From Sternotherus odoratus (lineage: Eukaryota > Chordata > Testudines > Kinosternidae): a stretch of DNA of 64,000 bases. Positions 24,121 to 35,300 of this stretch are shown one piece after another. The notes under the pieces were generated by a model. That model did no database searches, was not told where the DNA came from, and worked only from the letters and a program-made list of their open reading frames with translations. How positions within the stretch are numbered: the first letter of the stretch is position 1; every line of letters starts with the position of its first letter. The stretch is from assembly GCA_032164245.1 (NCBI GenBank), contig JAVMKO010000001.1, forward strand, positions 76,009,892 through 76,073,891, written 5' to 3'. The position numbers were made by a program, and so were the translations under genes.

Positions 24121-25160
24121 CTCCTGCACAGTAAGAAAGACTCTACTCGTAAAACCTACCTGCAAAAGTGGAAGCGTTCTGCCCTCTGGTGCTCACATAA
24201 TCACTTAATGCCCAATATGGCGACCTTTCCTAACATTTTAGACTACCTCCTGAAACTAAAACAGGACGGACTTTTGCTCAGCTTCACTAAAGTACATCTG
24301 GCGGCGCTTACCACCTTCCACGACTTGTTAGGTTATTCACTCTTTACCCGTACCACCATAAAACAATTTCTTAAGGGCTTGCAAAATCTTTACCCTGAAA
24401 TTTACCCAACAGCAGCTACATGGAATCTTAATCTCGTTCTTCACGCTCTCATGAAACCTCCATTCGAGCCCTTGGCTACCTCCTCTTTTCTCCATATGTC
24501 CATGAAGGTAGCTTTTAAGTTGCAATAAAATCAGCAGGGAGAGTAGGTGAAATAAGAGCCCTGATGACCCATCCTCCCTACACAATCTTCTCCAAAGACA
24601 AAGACTCTGAGATCACATCCTAAATTTCTCCCAAAAGTGGTATCCACCTTCCACCTTAACCATCCTATATACTTACCTACTTTCTATCCCAAACTTCACA
24701 AAACTCCACACAAGGCAACCCTGCATACTCTGGATGTCAGGCAAGCAATCGCTTTTTACTTAGACAGGACTAAGCCATTTCATAAGTCATCATGACTCTT
24801 TGTCTCCATCACCGAAAGATCGAAAGGTACGACTATCCCTAAACAACATCTATCCAAGTGGATCTCTGACTGCATCAGATCCTCTTACTGTATTCAAAAT
24901 ATTCAACTGTCCGAAGGTATTAGAACTCATTCCACTTGAGCTATGTCGACATCCATTGCCTTCCTACATAACTTAACCATATCTGACATCTGTAAGGTGG
25001 CTACATGGTCATCTGAACACACATTTGCGAAACACTATGCTATCATGCAAGATACCATCGCAGACCATACAGTACTCTACAGTACTCACTGCCGCATCTC
25101 TAAAGTCCCACTGACCCTGGTGGGAAATGCTACACTTTCACCTAGAATGGAGCACCCACA
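24121..25160 (+). pseudogene. Inner DIRS tyrosine recombinase, decayed
   Basis: The N-terminal core-binding part includes KTYLQKWKRSALWC (about 24145) and the TTFHDLLGYSLFTRTTIKQFLKGL stretch (about 24313-24384). The catalytic part has the THST block at 24925-24936, with a stop (tga, 24937-24939) where the second Arg of the HxxR motif should be. The nucleophile Tyr sits in FAKHYAI (Tyr codon 25036-25038) and is preserved. The enzyme would integrate circular DNA without target duplication. Confidence 0.87.
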
Positions 25161-25189
25161 GGGACAGTACTAGAAGAAGAAGAGGAAGT

Positions 25190-25505
25190 TACTCACCTTG
25201 CAGTAACTGAAGTAATTCGAGATGTGTCCCCCTGTGGGTGCTGCACTCCTTACCCTCCTCCCCTCTACTTTGGAATACTACTATAATTGTTCCACGGTAG
25301 AGAAGGAACTGAGGGGTGTGTGGGATGCAGGCACCTAGGAAGATTCCAGTGAGACGGGAGATACCATCTGAGTGCCTGCTTCCCGACCAGGCACTGCTAC
25401 CAAAAATCTCTGATCAACGGCGCCAGGATGCACTGATATCTAGAGTGGAGCACCCATAGGGACACACATCTTGAAGAACTTCAGTTACTGCAAGGTGAGT
25501 AACTT
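25190..25505. repeat. DIRS right-end hairpin (internal complementary region plus terminal repeat)
   Basis: The forward segment starting gttactcaccttgcagtaac (25193) and running to about 25245 is the reverse complement of about 25440-25505. The two arms frame the right terminal repeat, so the end can fold into a large stem-loop. DIRS elements carry internal complementary regions thought to template circular intermediates. Confidence 0.85.
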
Positions 25506-25510
25506 TCCCT

Positions 25511-28500
25511 TATGTGAGCAGAAAAATTATTAAACACCTGGTGTTCAAATCTTGGTGAAGTAGTTATTTAAATTAGGACTCCATCTCTAAATTCATCAGT
25601 AGGTTTCCTCAAGATAGGAGAAATAATTTTGTGCCTCTGATTGCCGAAGGTCGGCTTGTGGCACTTTCATCATTTTGAGCTGCCCTTGAGACTGCTGACA
25701 TAGCATGTAGATCCATGACTACCTCACTTGTCATGAAGAGATTCTCTTGGCTCCAGTCGTCAGGAATCCCTCAGATACGAGTTGCAATTGAGTGACTGCT
25801 GTTTGAGGGACGTGAATGTAAAGACTCATGAAGTTTTAGACACTGAAGGACGTGAGTGATGTTGAGGTCCCTAGGAGTCTATAGACGGCTAGTCACTGGT
25901 ATGTTTATGAAGTATATGAGTCTTGGGTTCACTCGTCAGGATTCCCTGGAGAGGTGTAGAACTCCATAGAGGATTTACTGATGGACAAGTCAAACTTTTT
26001 CAGTGAGAAAGCTGATGAGTCTTTACACTCATTGAAAGACTTCACTCCCTGGGAATTTACGCCCTGGCCCCAAAGAGAGAACACCACAGGCAAGTATATA
26101 GGCCAGGCCTGCTCCCTCAACAAATATTTCATCAGCAGTGCCCAGTTTAGCCTCTGCTCAAGAGTTCAGAGACCTTGATTTTCATCCCCCTCTATTGCCG
26201 CCATGACTTTCACCCATTCTCACCCATGTGCTAAGGGCTACTTTTGATGCTTCAGTCAAGAACTGCCTACCTTTATTTATGCAAACCACTTTTGTCTCCC
26301 CACCTCCAATCTTTGGGGGCCTTCTCACACTTTTTGTCTACAATTGAGACTGTATTGCAACAGGCAAATAGGTTACAGAAACTATCCACCATGCTTACTT
26401 CATCAAATTTCTCTTCCCCCCCCACCAGCCCCTCTTAACTGGACCACTCTCACAAGGAGATTCTTTGGCAAGAGGCAGAGCCTCTTCCATAATGAAGGGC
26501 AGTAGAACAAGTACCATCTCAATATCAAGGGAGAGGGTTCTATTCTCATATATCTTGGTCCCAAAAAGTGACAGATGGAGACCCAATGAGGACCTTCAAC
26601 AACTGAACATCTTTATTCGAAAGCCAAAATTCAGGTTAGTTACACTAGCATCAATAACCCCCACCCAACAGGAGGGAAGGTGATACACGGCTCTCAGTAT
26701 GAAGGATATCGTTTTCATGTAGATAGTCATCCTCCCCACAGAAACATTTCTTCATTTCCTGATAGGCCAGGAACACTACCAGTTCAGAGTTCTTCACTTT
26801 GGACTAGCAAAAGGTCTGAGTATTCATGAAGGTTTTCTCTGTGGTGGCAGTCCAGACAAGATGTCATGGCTATTCAGTCTTCCCATATTTGGATGACTGG
26901 TGCCTAACAGGTCAGCTTTGTTCCTGCTTCATCTTCTTGCAGCAGTGTCTGCATGAACAAAGGAAAGTCCATTTTGACACACACACCACCACCCCCATAT
27001 GGATGATAAACTGTGGAGTGAAATTGGTCTCCATTTCAGCAAGAGTTTTTCTCCTCACAGAAAGGTTTCAATCAATAAGCAATCTGATAACACAGGTTAC
27101 TTGCAAACCAAAAGCTACAAAATATGCCTTTCCCTACTAAGCCACATCTCGTGTATTGCGTGACACCATTTGCCAGACTTTATATATGCTGCTTACAGCT
27201 CTGTTTCAAGCCAGGGTGGTTGAGAGGGAACGGAAGGCAGTTGGCCCGATATAGCCTCAGTATGGGGTATAAGGAGTTATAGGGCAGGCACAGGCCTAAT
27301 GGACATTGCTACTGAAAATCTCCAACCAAAGGCGCAGAGGGTACATGTACACCAGAAGTGGAATGCCCATAGGGATGATACTCCCAAGAACCTGAGCTTG
27401 TGAATGAAAGTGTTCAATTGTCTGTCAGACATTTCTGATCCTCTAGTCCCCAGGCCTACCGTACAATTATTCTCCAATTCCACTGATCCCAAGGGTACTC
27501 AGGCAGCTCTGTCAGAATTCAGCCAAGGTGATCATGGTAGCTCCAGCATGGCTGGGTCCGATCTAGTTCTCAGACCAGAAGAATCCTCCAGTATCTGCTT
27601 GCCTTTTCAGTCAGATGTGATATCTCAAAAAGACTGATTCTCCATCCACGTTTACATTCCTTGTACCTCACGACATGGATGCTGTGTGGTTAACAGGACC
27701 TGCTCCGATGAAGTACAGAACATTCTCATCCACGCTAGAAAGGACTCCATCTAGGCTTGCTTACTCTGCCTAGTGGAAGATTCTCTCTTTGGGAGCAGCA
27801 AAATAATACCTATTTTAAGAATATAGTGGAACCCAGCTATAACGTGACAAATGGGATCCAAAATATCCCATCGCACTAAATGCAGGTCGCATTATAGCGG
27901 GGTCCCACTCCCCGGCAGGCGGGGGCTGTGGCTTCTCTCCCCGCTGCCCAGCAGGGGAGAAAAGCTGCACCTCATGCCTGCCAGGGACAGAGAACTCCCG
28001 GGCTGCTGACTGCAGCCCCGGAGTTCTCTGTGGAAGCTGCTGCCCCCACGCCTGCCAGGGGCAGGGAACACCAGCGCCTGCAGCCCCAGAGTCCCCTGTC
28101 CCGGGAGGTGTGGGGCAGTGGCTTCCACCGAGAACTCCAGGGCTGCAGCCAGCCTGGAGTTCTCTGACCAGGCAGGCACGAGGCTGCAGCTTTTCTCCCC
28201 GCTGGGCAGCGGGGAGAGAAGCCACGGCCCCGTGCCTGCAGTCCAGAGTTCTGTGTCCCTTGCAGGCGCGGCCCCCTGCCGGGGACAGAAAACAAGGACT
28301 TGGGAGCCACGGTATAATCGCGCTATAACCGAACTCGCGTTATTGTGGGGCGTGTCATACGGGGGTTCCACTGTACAGGTGAGCCAGACTGATTCCAGCT
28401 ATGAATTTGTCAATATTCAGTTGAGGCCTGGGGATCTTGGCATGAGTTAGCACCTGGTTTGCCAGCATCACACAGGCATTGCAAGAGTCATCAGTAACCA

Positions 28501-29110
28501 GTAAGAGAATCTCCGCCTCCTTGTTATTTCAACATTGTACTGATGAGTTTAATGGATCTAAACTTGAGCTATATGTTCCCTCCTTCAGGTTTACATTAAA
28601 ATAGCATTTTTAGTAGAAACAACATCTGCCAGAAGCATAGGAGATATACAAGCTCTAATGGCAGGACCTGCATTCACTGTTTCTCTTAAGCATAGAGTAA
28701 CCTTGAGACCTCACCCAAAGTTGTTGCTGAAGGTAGTCTCTGATTTCCATCTCAACTGCGTAATATGCCTACTTATTTTCTTTCCAAAGTCACATTCCAA
28801 TCAAGGGAAACTAAACTTTACACCCCAGGGTACCTTCTTTCTTTCTGAATTGAACTAAGCCATTTAGGGTATTCACTGAGATTATTTGTAGTTTATGGGT
28901 ATAGGGTGAAAGGTCAAATTAGAGCTCCCTCAACAAGAGAGGTTCAAGTAGCTGCTGTAGATTCTTTAAGAAATATTCCAGTCCTAGAGAAATATAGGGC
29001 AGTTATTTGGAGTTTGGTGTATACATCTACTCAGCATTGGTCTATAGTAGATTCATCAATTTCTAGTGCTAGTTTTGGTAGGGCGGTTTTACAATCGTTC
29101 AGGTAGATTC
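25511..29110 (+). pseudogene. Outer DIRS gag end, reverse transcriptase and recombinase, decayed
   Basis: The gag resumes near 25660-25770 (codons for a SWLQSSGI-like block) and continues to SEKADESLHSLKDF at 26003-26044. Reverse transcriptase blocks are LVPKSD (about 26555), RKPKFRLVTLASI (about 26619-26657), QEHYQFRVL (about 26770) and YLDDW (26886-26900). The segment 27404-27637 continues an RNase H-like region with a PRPTVQLFSN block. The recombinase C-terminus at 28906-29106 has STREVQVAA and NIPVLEKYRAV, but lacks the expected His and Tyr. A MITE lies inside at 27824-28373. Confidence 0.78.
27824..28373. mobile_element. pogo/Tigger-like non-autonomous element, TA target duplication
   Basis: The left end tagtggaacccagctataac is roughly complementary to the right end gggggttccactg, and both are flanked by TA (27822-27823 and 28374-28375). 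The GC-rich interior has overlapping inverted repeats that create long open frames on both strands. It has no transposase. Confidence 0.8.
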
Positions 29111-29979
29111 CTAGCACCCATCTCCTGTGATCTAGGTCACTATTGGTGAGTCACCAACAGTGGACTGTATATAGATAGAAGATGTTACTAACTGTACAGT
29201 AGCTGTGGTTCTTTAAGGTGTGTTGTCTGTGTGTGTATATATATAATCCCTGACCTGCCCTCCTTCCTTGCTACCTTGTGAAGTACCTTGATTCTGTATT
29301 GATGAGGAAATTAGAGGTGAATGAGGACACACCACCCATTGTATCTTTGGCTGGAGGCACGAGGAAACCCCTAATATCATCTACTCCACCCCTAGCCAGG
29401 GTTCTCTATATAGTGCCTCATTTAATGTGTTAAGTATTCATAAAAACCATGTATGGCCTTCTGTGGATGAACTCCTCTTAGGTGGGATGAAACACAGTTG
29501 TCTTTGCCATCCACGGTGCAGCTTTTTGGTACTGGTACATTGGGTAAACATTACTTTGCTGCAGTAGGTTTCTGCTTTTTTTTCCCCCTCCCCCTCCTTG
29601 GGACCCAAATTAATCTGCTTTTTCTCTGGTAATTTTGGTGGTCTAGAATCTTTTGTATCACTTCTTGTGGTGCAACTAAGGATTTTGGCTCCTGGGATGG
29701 ACATTCAAGCATTGCTCTTCTGCCCCCTCCCAACATGCCCACCTGCCTTACTCTCACGCCCTGATTGTTGGGGGAGAGAAGCAACTCTGTTTGTGTCTCC
29801 TCCCCTTTTGGGGCCCATCCCATCTAACCTTTTCCAGCTGTCTGAGGAGCAGTTTCATTAAAAAGTACTTACTTAGCTTTCATAAAGGTCAGTCCTCTGA
29901 CATTCTGATTAGCTGACCCAAAGTATTGACTATTCAGAGTCCTGATTGTACCTCTCCTCTTCCCCTGGTGTCTTTGTAG

Positions 29980-30092
29980 GTTTAACAGTGCGAATGCCTC
30001 AAACAACTGCGTATGTTGTGAACAACGGGCTAACCCTTGGATCTGGAGGCCCTCAACTCACAGTGCATCACCGGCCACCACAGGTGCATGCT
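29980..30092 (+). CDS. ATF7IP: ATF7IP internal exon before the fibronectin domain
   Basis: This 113-nt exon follows the acceptor ctttgtag and ends before gtaagt. It starts in phase 1 and ends in phase 0. It encodes VRMPQTTAYVVNNGLTLG and PQLTVHHRPPQVH, both clear ATF7IP signatures. It links the Pro-rich tether to the C-terminal exon. Its survival 3' of a 16 kb transposon-filled intron shows that splicing over the intron has been maintained. Confidence 0.95.
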
Positions 30093-31935
30093 GTAAGTAC
30101 AGTTATCCATTGCTTCAAAGTGCCAACACATTTGTGTCACTATTCACAGGTGTGTCTCAACGTAAAGGATTTTCAAACTATTTCATAGTGTGGACCACAT
30201 GTTAGTCAAGGCCTTGTAAACTCCTCCCATCTCATTCACTAAGTTGCCACAACTAGGCAATTGCTTACATGGAAAAGAAATCCTAGGATTTATTGTGATT
30301 TAGCAGCATGAAACCCATGTGACCTGCTGGCTCACCATCAGCAAGTGCACCACAAAACCCTAGTGGCCTACATAGCATTTTGAGAATTGCTGCACTTTAA
30401 TACTAGATGTGTGCCAGGGCCCTCCTGGGATCTGGGTGTGCTGAGAAAACGTGCTAGGTCAAAGAGCTCAAGTCTTCAAGGGATTAAGGAATACAGTCTG
30501 CGATCTCAGCTGCAAACAAGGACAGCTACAATGGAAATCATGGACAATTTCTCAAAACAATAAACATTCCTCTGCACTCCTCTTCCTGGGAGTCATTTCT
30601 TGTGCCAAAGATTATCACGTCACGTGTGGGGAGCAGGCTCTGGCTCCTGCAGTTTCTCAGCACAATTACTAGTGGTGTTTGTGTCTGGGTGACGGGTGCC
30701 AAGTGAGGATTATTCTTATTTTAGGGTCGTGGTTGTATATGGACACAGTGCGATCTGCTCCTTACTCAGGGTTGTGCTGAAAATAAGAGGGTCAGCACCG
30801 GGTTTTGGTTTTCCATTTTTTTGTAATGCTGAATTCAGCCTCTTCTGAATGATTTCTGTCTTCCATTGTAGTTGACACTGGGTCAGATTATGTGTTTGGG
30901 ATAAATTGGGGGCAGCTCCGTTAAAATCAATGGAACGGTGTCAGTTTGCAGCAGCAGAGAGCCTGGGCCACTGGGTTTATTTTTTATCATTTTATTGTTT
31001 AGTAGAGTTGGAATCAAACATGTCTTGTTAGACATCAGCATCACCTCTGTCCATGGAGTTCTGGGACTAGCAGCCGTTAGTGATATCCCTCCACAGAGCG
31101 AGTGTCATGGCCATGCTCAAACTCCAGACACCATTCAACTCCAAACACTCCCTACTCAAACTTTATGAAAAGAAATCAAACAAAAACTGCACAGCAAACT
31201 GAAAGCGCATAAAAACTAGCCCAGTGTGAAATGTCATTCTGTAAGATTTCTGACGGGTAGTCCAGTTCTGAATTCATCTTCATTAACTCCATGATGTGGC
31301 CAGAAATGTATGTATATTTGAGGGTTTTTTCTCTCGCGCACAATTCCAGTGAAAATGGGTCTGTAGTTTTATTTGGAAACCTTCCCTGCTGTTGGAAACT
31401 CAAGTTGCCTTGAATGAGCCCATTAGACTCACCCATCCTACCCGGGGAGAAAGGCAGTGGGTAAATAAGAGTAATTCTCAGATACCTTTTTTTGAACAGA
31501 GGTAACAGAGTATGCATCCGACGAAGTGGGTATTAGCCCACGAAAGCTTATGCTTCAATACTTTAGTTAGTCTTTAAGGTGCCACAGGACTCTTTGTTAC
31601 CTCTGCTATTCCAGACTAACACGGCTACCTCTCTGATTCTTTTTTTGAACAGTCACTGGTTTGAATTTCAAATACAGCTCCATTGGTAAGAGGGCCTTGT
31701 TCAGATCCTCCCAGGCCTTACCTGCCTTGAAACGCGGGACCTTCAGGCTCTTTTGTTTGATAATTATTAGCTGATCTGATGCCTGTTGAGATCAATAGGT
31801 GCCTTTCGATTGATTTCAATTAGTATGTTGGGTCAGGCCTTCAGAATGCATCCATGTTGGAAGCAGTAGTGTGTACATCCTTCTGCCCTCATTACAGACT
31901 GTGACCTTTTCTCTTATCCCTTGTATGTCCCTTAG
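30093..31935 (+). other. ATF7IP: ATF7IP last intron, 1.8 kb
   Basis: The donor is gtaagt and the acceptor is gtcccttag. It holds a SINE-like insertion (31500-31638). Short stretches near 30888-30940 and 31735-31835 (with gggtcaga and caatggaacggtgtc type words) look like decayed small palindromic repeats. No other feature was seen. Confidence 0.85.
31500..31638 (+). mobile_element. Short SINE-like element, 139 bp, 14-bp target duplication
   Basis: It is flanked by identical ctttttttgaacag (31486-31499 and 31639-31652). The body contains gcatccgacgaagtgggta, cgaaagcttatgcttcaata and ccagactaacacggctacc. It is the same family as 11491-11625. The body starts aggtaacagag and has an inverted partner tgttacct at about 31594-31602. 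Confidence 0.9.
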
Positions 31936-32352
31936 GAGCCGTCACGTCCTGTGCACCCAGCGCCATTGCCCGAGGCCCCACAACCACCACGCCTGCCCCC
32001 TGAAGCTGCGAGCACCTCCCTGCCTCAGAAGCCCCAGCTGAAACTGGCACGAGTGCAGAGCCAGAATGGTATTGTGCTGTCATGGAGTGTCATGGAAGTG
32101 GACCGGAGCTGTGCCAGCGTAGACAGTTACCATCTGTATGCCTACCATGAGGACCCGAGCGCCACCATGCCTTCCCAGTGGAAGAAGATTGGGGAGGTAA
32201 AGGCCCTCCCGCTGCCTATGGCATGCACTCTCACACAGTTTGTATCCGGCAGCAAATATTACTTTGCAGTTCGGGCGAAGGATATTTATGGACGCTTTGG
32301 ACTTTTCTGTGACCCCCAGTCCACAGATGTGATTTCTTCCCAGAGCAGTTAA
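31936..32352 (+). CDS. ATF7IP: ATF7IP terminal coding exon, fibronectin type III domain
   Basis: This exon has 138 codons plus stop (taa, 32350-32352) and starts in phase 0 after cccttag. It begins [20 protein letters not shown] and then encodes a fibronectin type III domain over about the last 105 residues. Visible landmarks are [20 protein letters not shown], the Y-H-L-Y-A-Y strand, [15 protein letters not shown] and [15 protein letters not shown]. In known ATF7IP this domain is a protein-binding module that docks partners in silencing. Length and C-terminus (DVISSQSS) match the family closely. No disruption is seen. Confidence 0.97.
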   Translation, partial: EPSRPVHPAPLPEAPQPPRLPPEAASTSLPQKPQLKLARVQSQNGIVLSWSVMEVDRSCASVDSYHLYAYHEDPSATMPSQWKKIGEVKALPLPMACTLTQFVSGSKYYFAVRAKDIYGRFGLFCDPQSTDVISSQSS

Positions 32353-35300
32353 ATCAGAGATCTTTGGAGCCATTAAAACGTTCCCACTATCCAGAGTGAT
32401 TCCAGTTTGGGATTTTAAATCCCATTATGAAATTCACTCTTTAGGATTATTTTGGACAGCGCTGTGTGATACACTACATCTGTTGAGAACCCAAAGCAAA
32501 ATTTAATTCTCAGCCTGCAGCAAGAGAACTTATTTTTCTGGACAGCTCAAGCCTTGGGAATTTGTAATCTAAATGTTTCTCTTCCTCCATGGCTGCTCCT
32601 TTCAGAGATTCCTCCCCTTTATCCAAGGGGATTCTGGACAACTGGGATTCTGCTTCAGACTGGGAACAGGATCATACATTGCACAGTTTGCCCGAAGCAA
32701 ACACAATACGTCTGTGACGTGCTGAACAGTTACAATGGCGCTAACATGAGGACAGGAACAGACTCACTTGCTCCCTACAACTCAGTAAGAAGGTTGTGAG
32801 GGAAGGGGAAAGGATGCTGGGTCTGACTTCTTTTGAACTGGAAGTAGTTATTTTGAACTACTGTTTGGTTTCATCTTACAAACAAATCCACTCTCCAGAG
32901 GGAAAGAAATCTTGTCTATCCAATGCAGGAAGGGTGTGTGTATAAATCTAGATGTGGTGCAAGAAAACCAGCACTATTCTCCATTCCTCACTTCCTGGTT
33001 AGAATCTGGGAGTATTATAAAATCAGGTCTGAAACTGGTTTGTAGGGACTTCACTCACATTTTCCTTTTGTAGCTCAGATAATTCTCGGTCTCCTCCTCA
33101 TACTTCCAGCCCTGTTTTTTTAAAATTTATTTTGTGCCTTAAAGAGTAATTTCAGAAATAAATGTAGCCAGATCTCTATTGTGTTGGTTAGGTGTGGTAT
33201 TCTTTTCTTCCCCCTTTTAGCCTCCTGTTGCTGCTGCTCCTCTTCCTGCCTCCAATGCAATTGCTCTATTCTGACAGACCCCAGAAAGTGTAGCACTGGC
33301 ATCTTTGGGTTCATTCGCACCTGTAATATCATTCAATGCAACAGACAGTTTTTGAGTGCCTGGTTTTATCCTGTGAAGATGGTTAGTAGGTTATACAGAC
33401 AGTATTCTGCATCAGCACCCTTCCCTGTTCTCCTGGGAAAGGCTGCATGGTAGATCGGCCAAAGGAAATCTGTGTGGCACTGAAAGTCTTCCATTTCATC
33501 CCACATGCTTTGGATGTTGTATTAATACAAAAAGGTATCAAGATAATGTTGGTTCCCCATCCCCAGTCCCTAGTCTGTCTCCACTGGATAAACAACCAAA
33601 TCCAGAACACCGTTTCGGAAAACTTCTTTCACCTATTGGCCCAAAAGTTGTAAAGCAATTGCAGACTTCAGTAGGGCCTTTCCTGATTCCTACGACTTGA
33701 GCCAAAAGGAAAGCTGCTTTTCTGCCAAGCATTTGTTATGGCCTGATTTGAACAGACCCACAGATCTACATGTACACATGGCAGGTAAGATTCTACCTTG
33801 CCATCTTTTGGAAGAATAGAGCTGGTTTGTCGTCTTTCCTGCCCGCCAGAGTCAAACAACTTCTTGGGCAGGGAGAGGGACTGTCCTTTACCCATTTCAT
33901 TGCCTTGCCCAGCCATAGGAGAAGCCTTTTTTCTCTTGTCTCTTGAAACTACTGGATTTTAAAGTATAAAATGAGGTTGGAAATGAAAGTCTAAATGCCA
34001 GAACATGTTGATAAAATATGTTTTGGAAGTGTGGGATCTCTATTTTATTCCTGTAAAAAACGTTTGTCAGTAAAACATCACTGTATTGTAAAGCCCCCAT
34101 AGGGGCTCCCATCCTTTTGTATGTAACATTTATGCTCTCGCATGCCCATCACTCCTTCATGTTGCTGGGATTTTTATTCCTTTCAGACGAACAAGAACCA
34201 TTCTTACCTGTGGAACTTCTGTTTTATCTTTTGTGTTAGCAGCTGTAGTCAGGAATATCACTGATCTCAGTGAATAAATGTTTAGGAATTCAAGTATCCC
34301 AAGAGAAGGTTCACACCTGTTTATTTTTTCCACAGTATTTAACCCTCCACTGAATAACAATAGTCTCCCTTTCCCTGATGCAGATAATCAATAATGCTTT
34401 GACATTTTCTGGATTTTAACCACTGTCCTGTCTGCCACCTTCAAGGATACGACCTGCTTAATTGTATGATTTAGGCTATTTATATAAAGTTGGCTCTTAA
34501 TGCGGCCAACTGTCTTTTTACAGTGACCATCTTAGGGCTATTTAGACATACTTAGTTCTCCTTGGACTACTTTTAGTAAGCTGTCTGGAGCAGTACCACA
34601 GGAAGATGGAGGACATTTCAGTGCAAAGAGAGATGGCAGTTTAAAAGGAGGCAGGGGACCCACCCCCTAGGATGGATGTTGCTTGTTTAACATCCTTTCC
34701 ATTGTGACTCCAGTCCACACTATTCACATGTGAGCATGTCTGTAATGTGTGTTTTGCCCTCATTCAGTTCTTGGCTATTATTGGCCTTGTCTTGTTGGAG
34801 AGAGGTCCCGTTGGCTGATTTTCCATTCCTTTCATCTGATGGAAATGTTGGTTATCAGCAATGTCCTAGCATTGTGTGTGTTGGAGATTTTGTGCAACCT
34901 GTCTTTAGCTGGACTGTGTGTTTAAACAAAGGAAGACGGAAATGCAGCCAAGAATAATTCTTTAAATCTCAAGCTGATTTAGTAGCCCTGAAAGGAAGCA
35001 GCGGAACTGGGTTAATTGGCTTTATTTACAAAATAGTAAGATGTGGTTCTACTCTGAAGAGAGACTATAATAAGTGACCTGCTCAGCAGATCTGCTCCCG
35101 CTCTGTGTGCTAGTCACTGATGTGTTTTAACCATATGGGCGACTAAAAAGTTTCCGCTTATTCTCTGGAGTCAACACAACTAAGGGAGAATGATTCTGCT
35201 TCACCCAAAGAGATGTTAATAAATTGCAATTCCATTAGTTGGTGGTGACAATGTGTGACTCAGCAGGAACATAGTTTGACTTTGATACTTGACTATGTTT

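Larger units (their letters stand above)
17222..25510 (+). mobile_element. Inner DIRS-type retrotransposon, inserted in the outer DIRS gag
   Basis: Inverted terminal repeats lie at about 17230-17420 and 25270-25490; for example gcgccgttgatcggaga at the left pairs with its near-perfect reverse complement near 25410-25430. Between them, in DIRS order, are gag with a Cys/His cluster, reverse transcriptase, RNase H-like region and tyrosine recombinase. Three later insertions (20484-21554, 21885-23048, 23117-23404) account for about 2.5 kb. Without them the element is about 5.75 kb. It is non-functional: YLNN replaces YLDD, and stops and frameshifts are frequent. No target duplication is expected for DIRS integration, and none was found. 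Confidence 0.92.
15060..29450 (+). mobile_element. Outer DIRS-type retrotransposon, split by a second DIRS element
   Basis: The 5' part (15060-17221) carries a decayed terminal repeat, a gag Cys/His cluster (15766-15816, RCLLCLREGH then CDTC) and the start of the gag core near 16900-17220. The gag core resumes after 25510, with SEKADESLHSLKDF at 26003-26044. The reverse transcriptase follows, with an intact YLDDW at 26886-26900. A tyrosine-recombinase C-terminus lies at 28906-29106, but PSTR replaces the expected HxxR and the terminal Tyr position reads Trp (QHW). The 3' terminal region (29110-29450) is weakly inverted relative to the start, for example catgcttccagccaagg against its counterpart near 29355. 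Without inserts the element is about 5.3 kb, a normal DIRS length. It is inactive. Confidence 0.85.
13640..29979 (+). other. ATF7IP: ATF7IP intron, 16.3 kb, built largely of nested retrotransposons
   Basis: The intron is bounded by gtaaga and ctttgtag. About 14.4 kb of it (roughly 15060-29450) is one DIRS element with later insertions inside. Another hAT MITE lies at 14656-14966. No recognisable feature was found in 13640-14650 or in 29460-29979. Splicing across it keeps frame (phase 1). Confidence 0.9.

Noticed and set aside
27815..28371. Overlapping open frames of 110-160 codons on both strands
   Set aside because: They are produced by the inverted GC-rich interior of a TA-flanked MITE.
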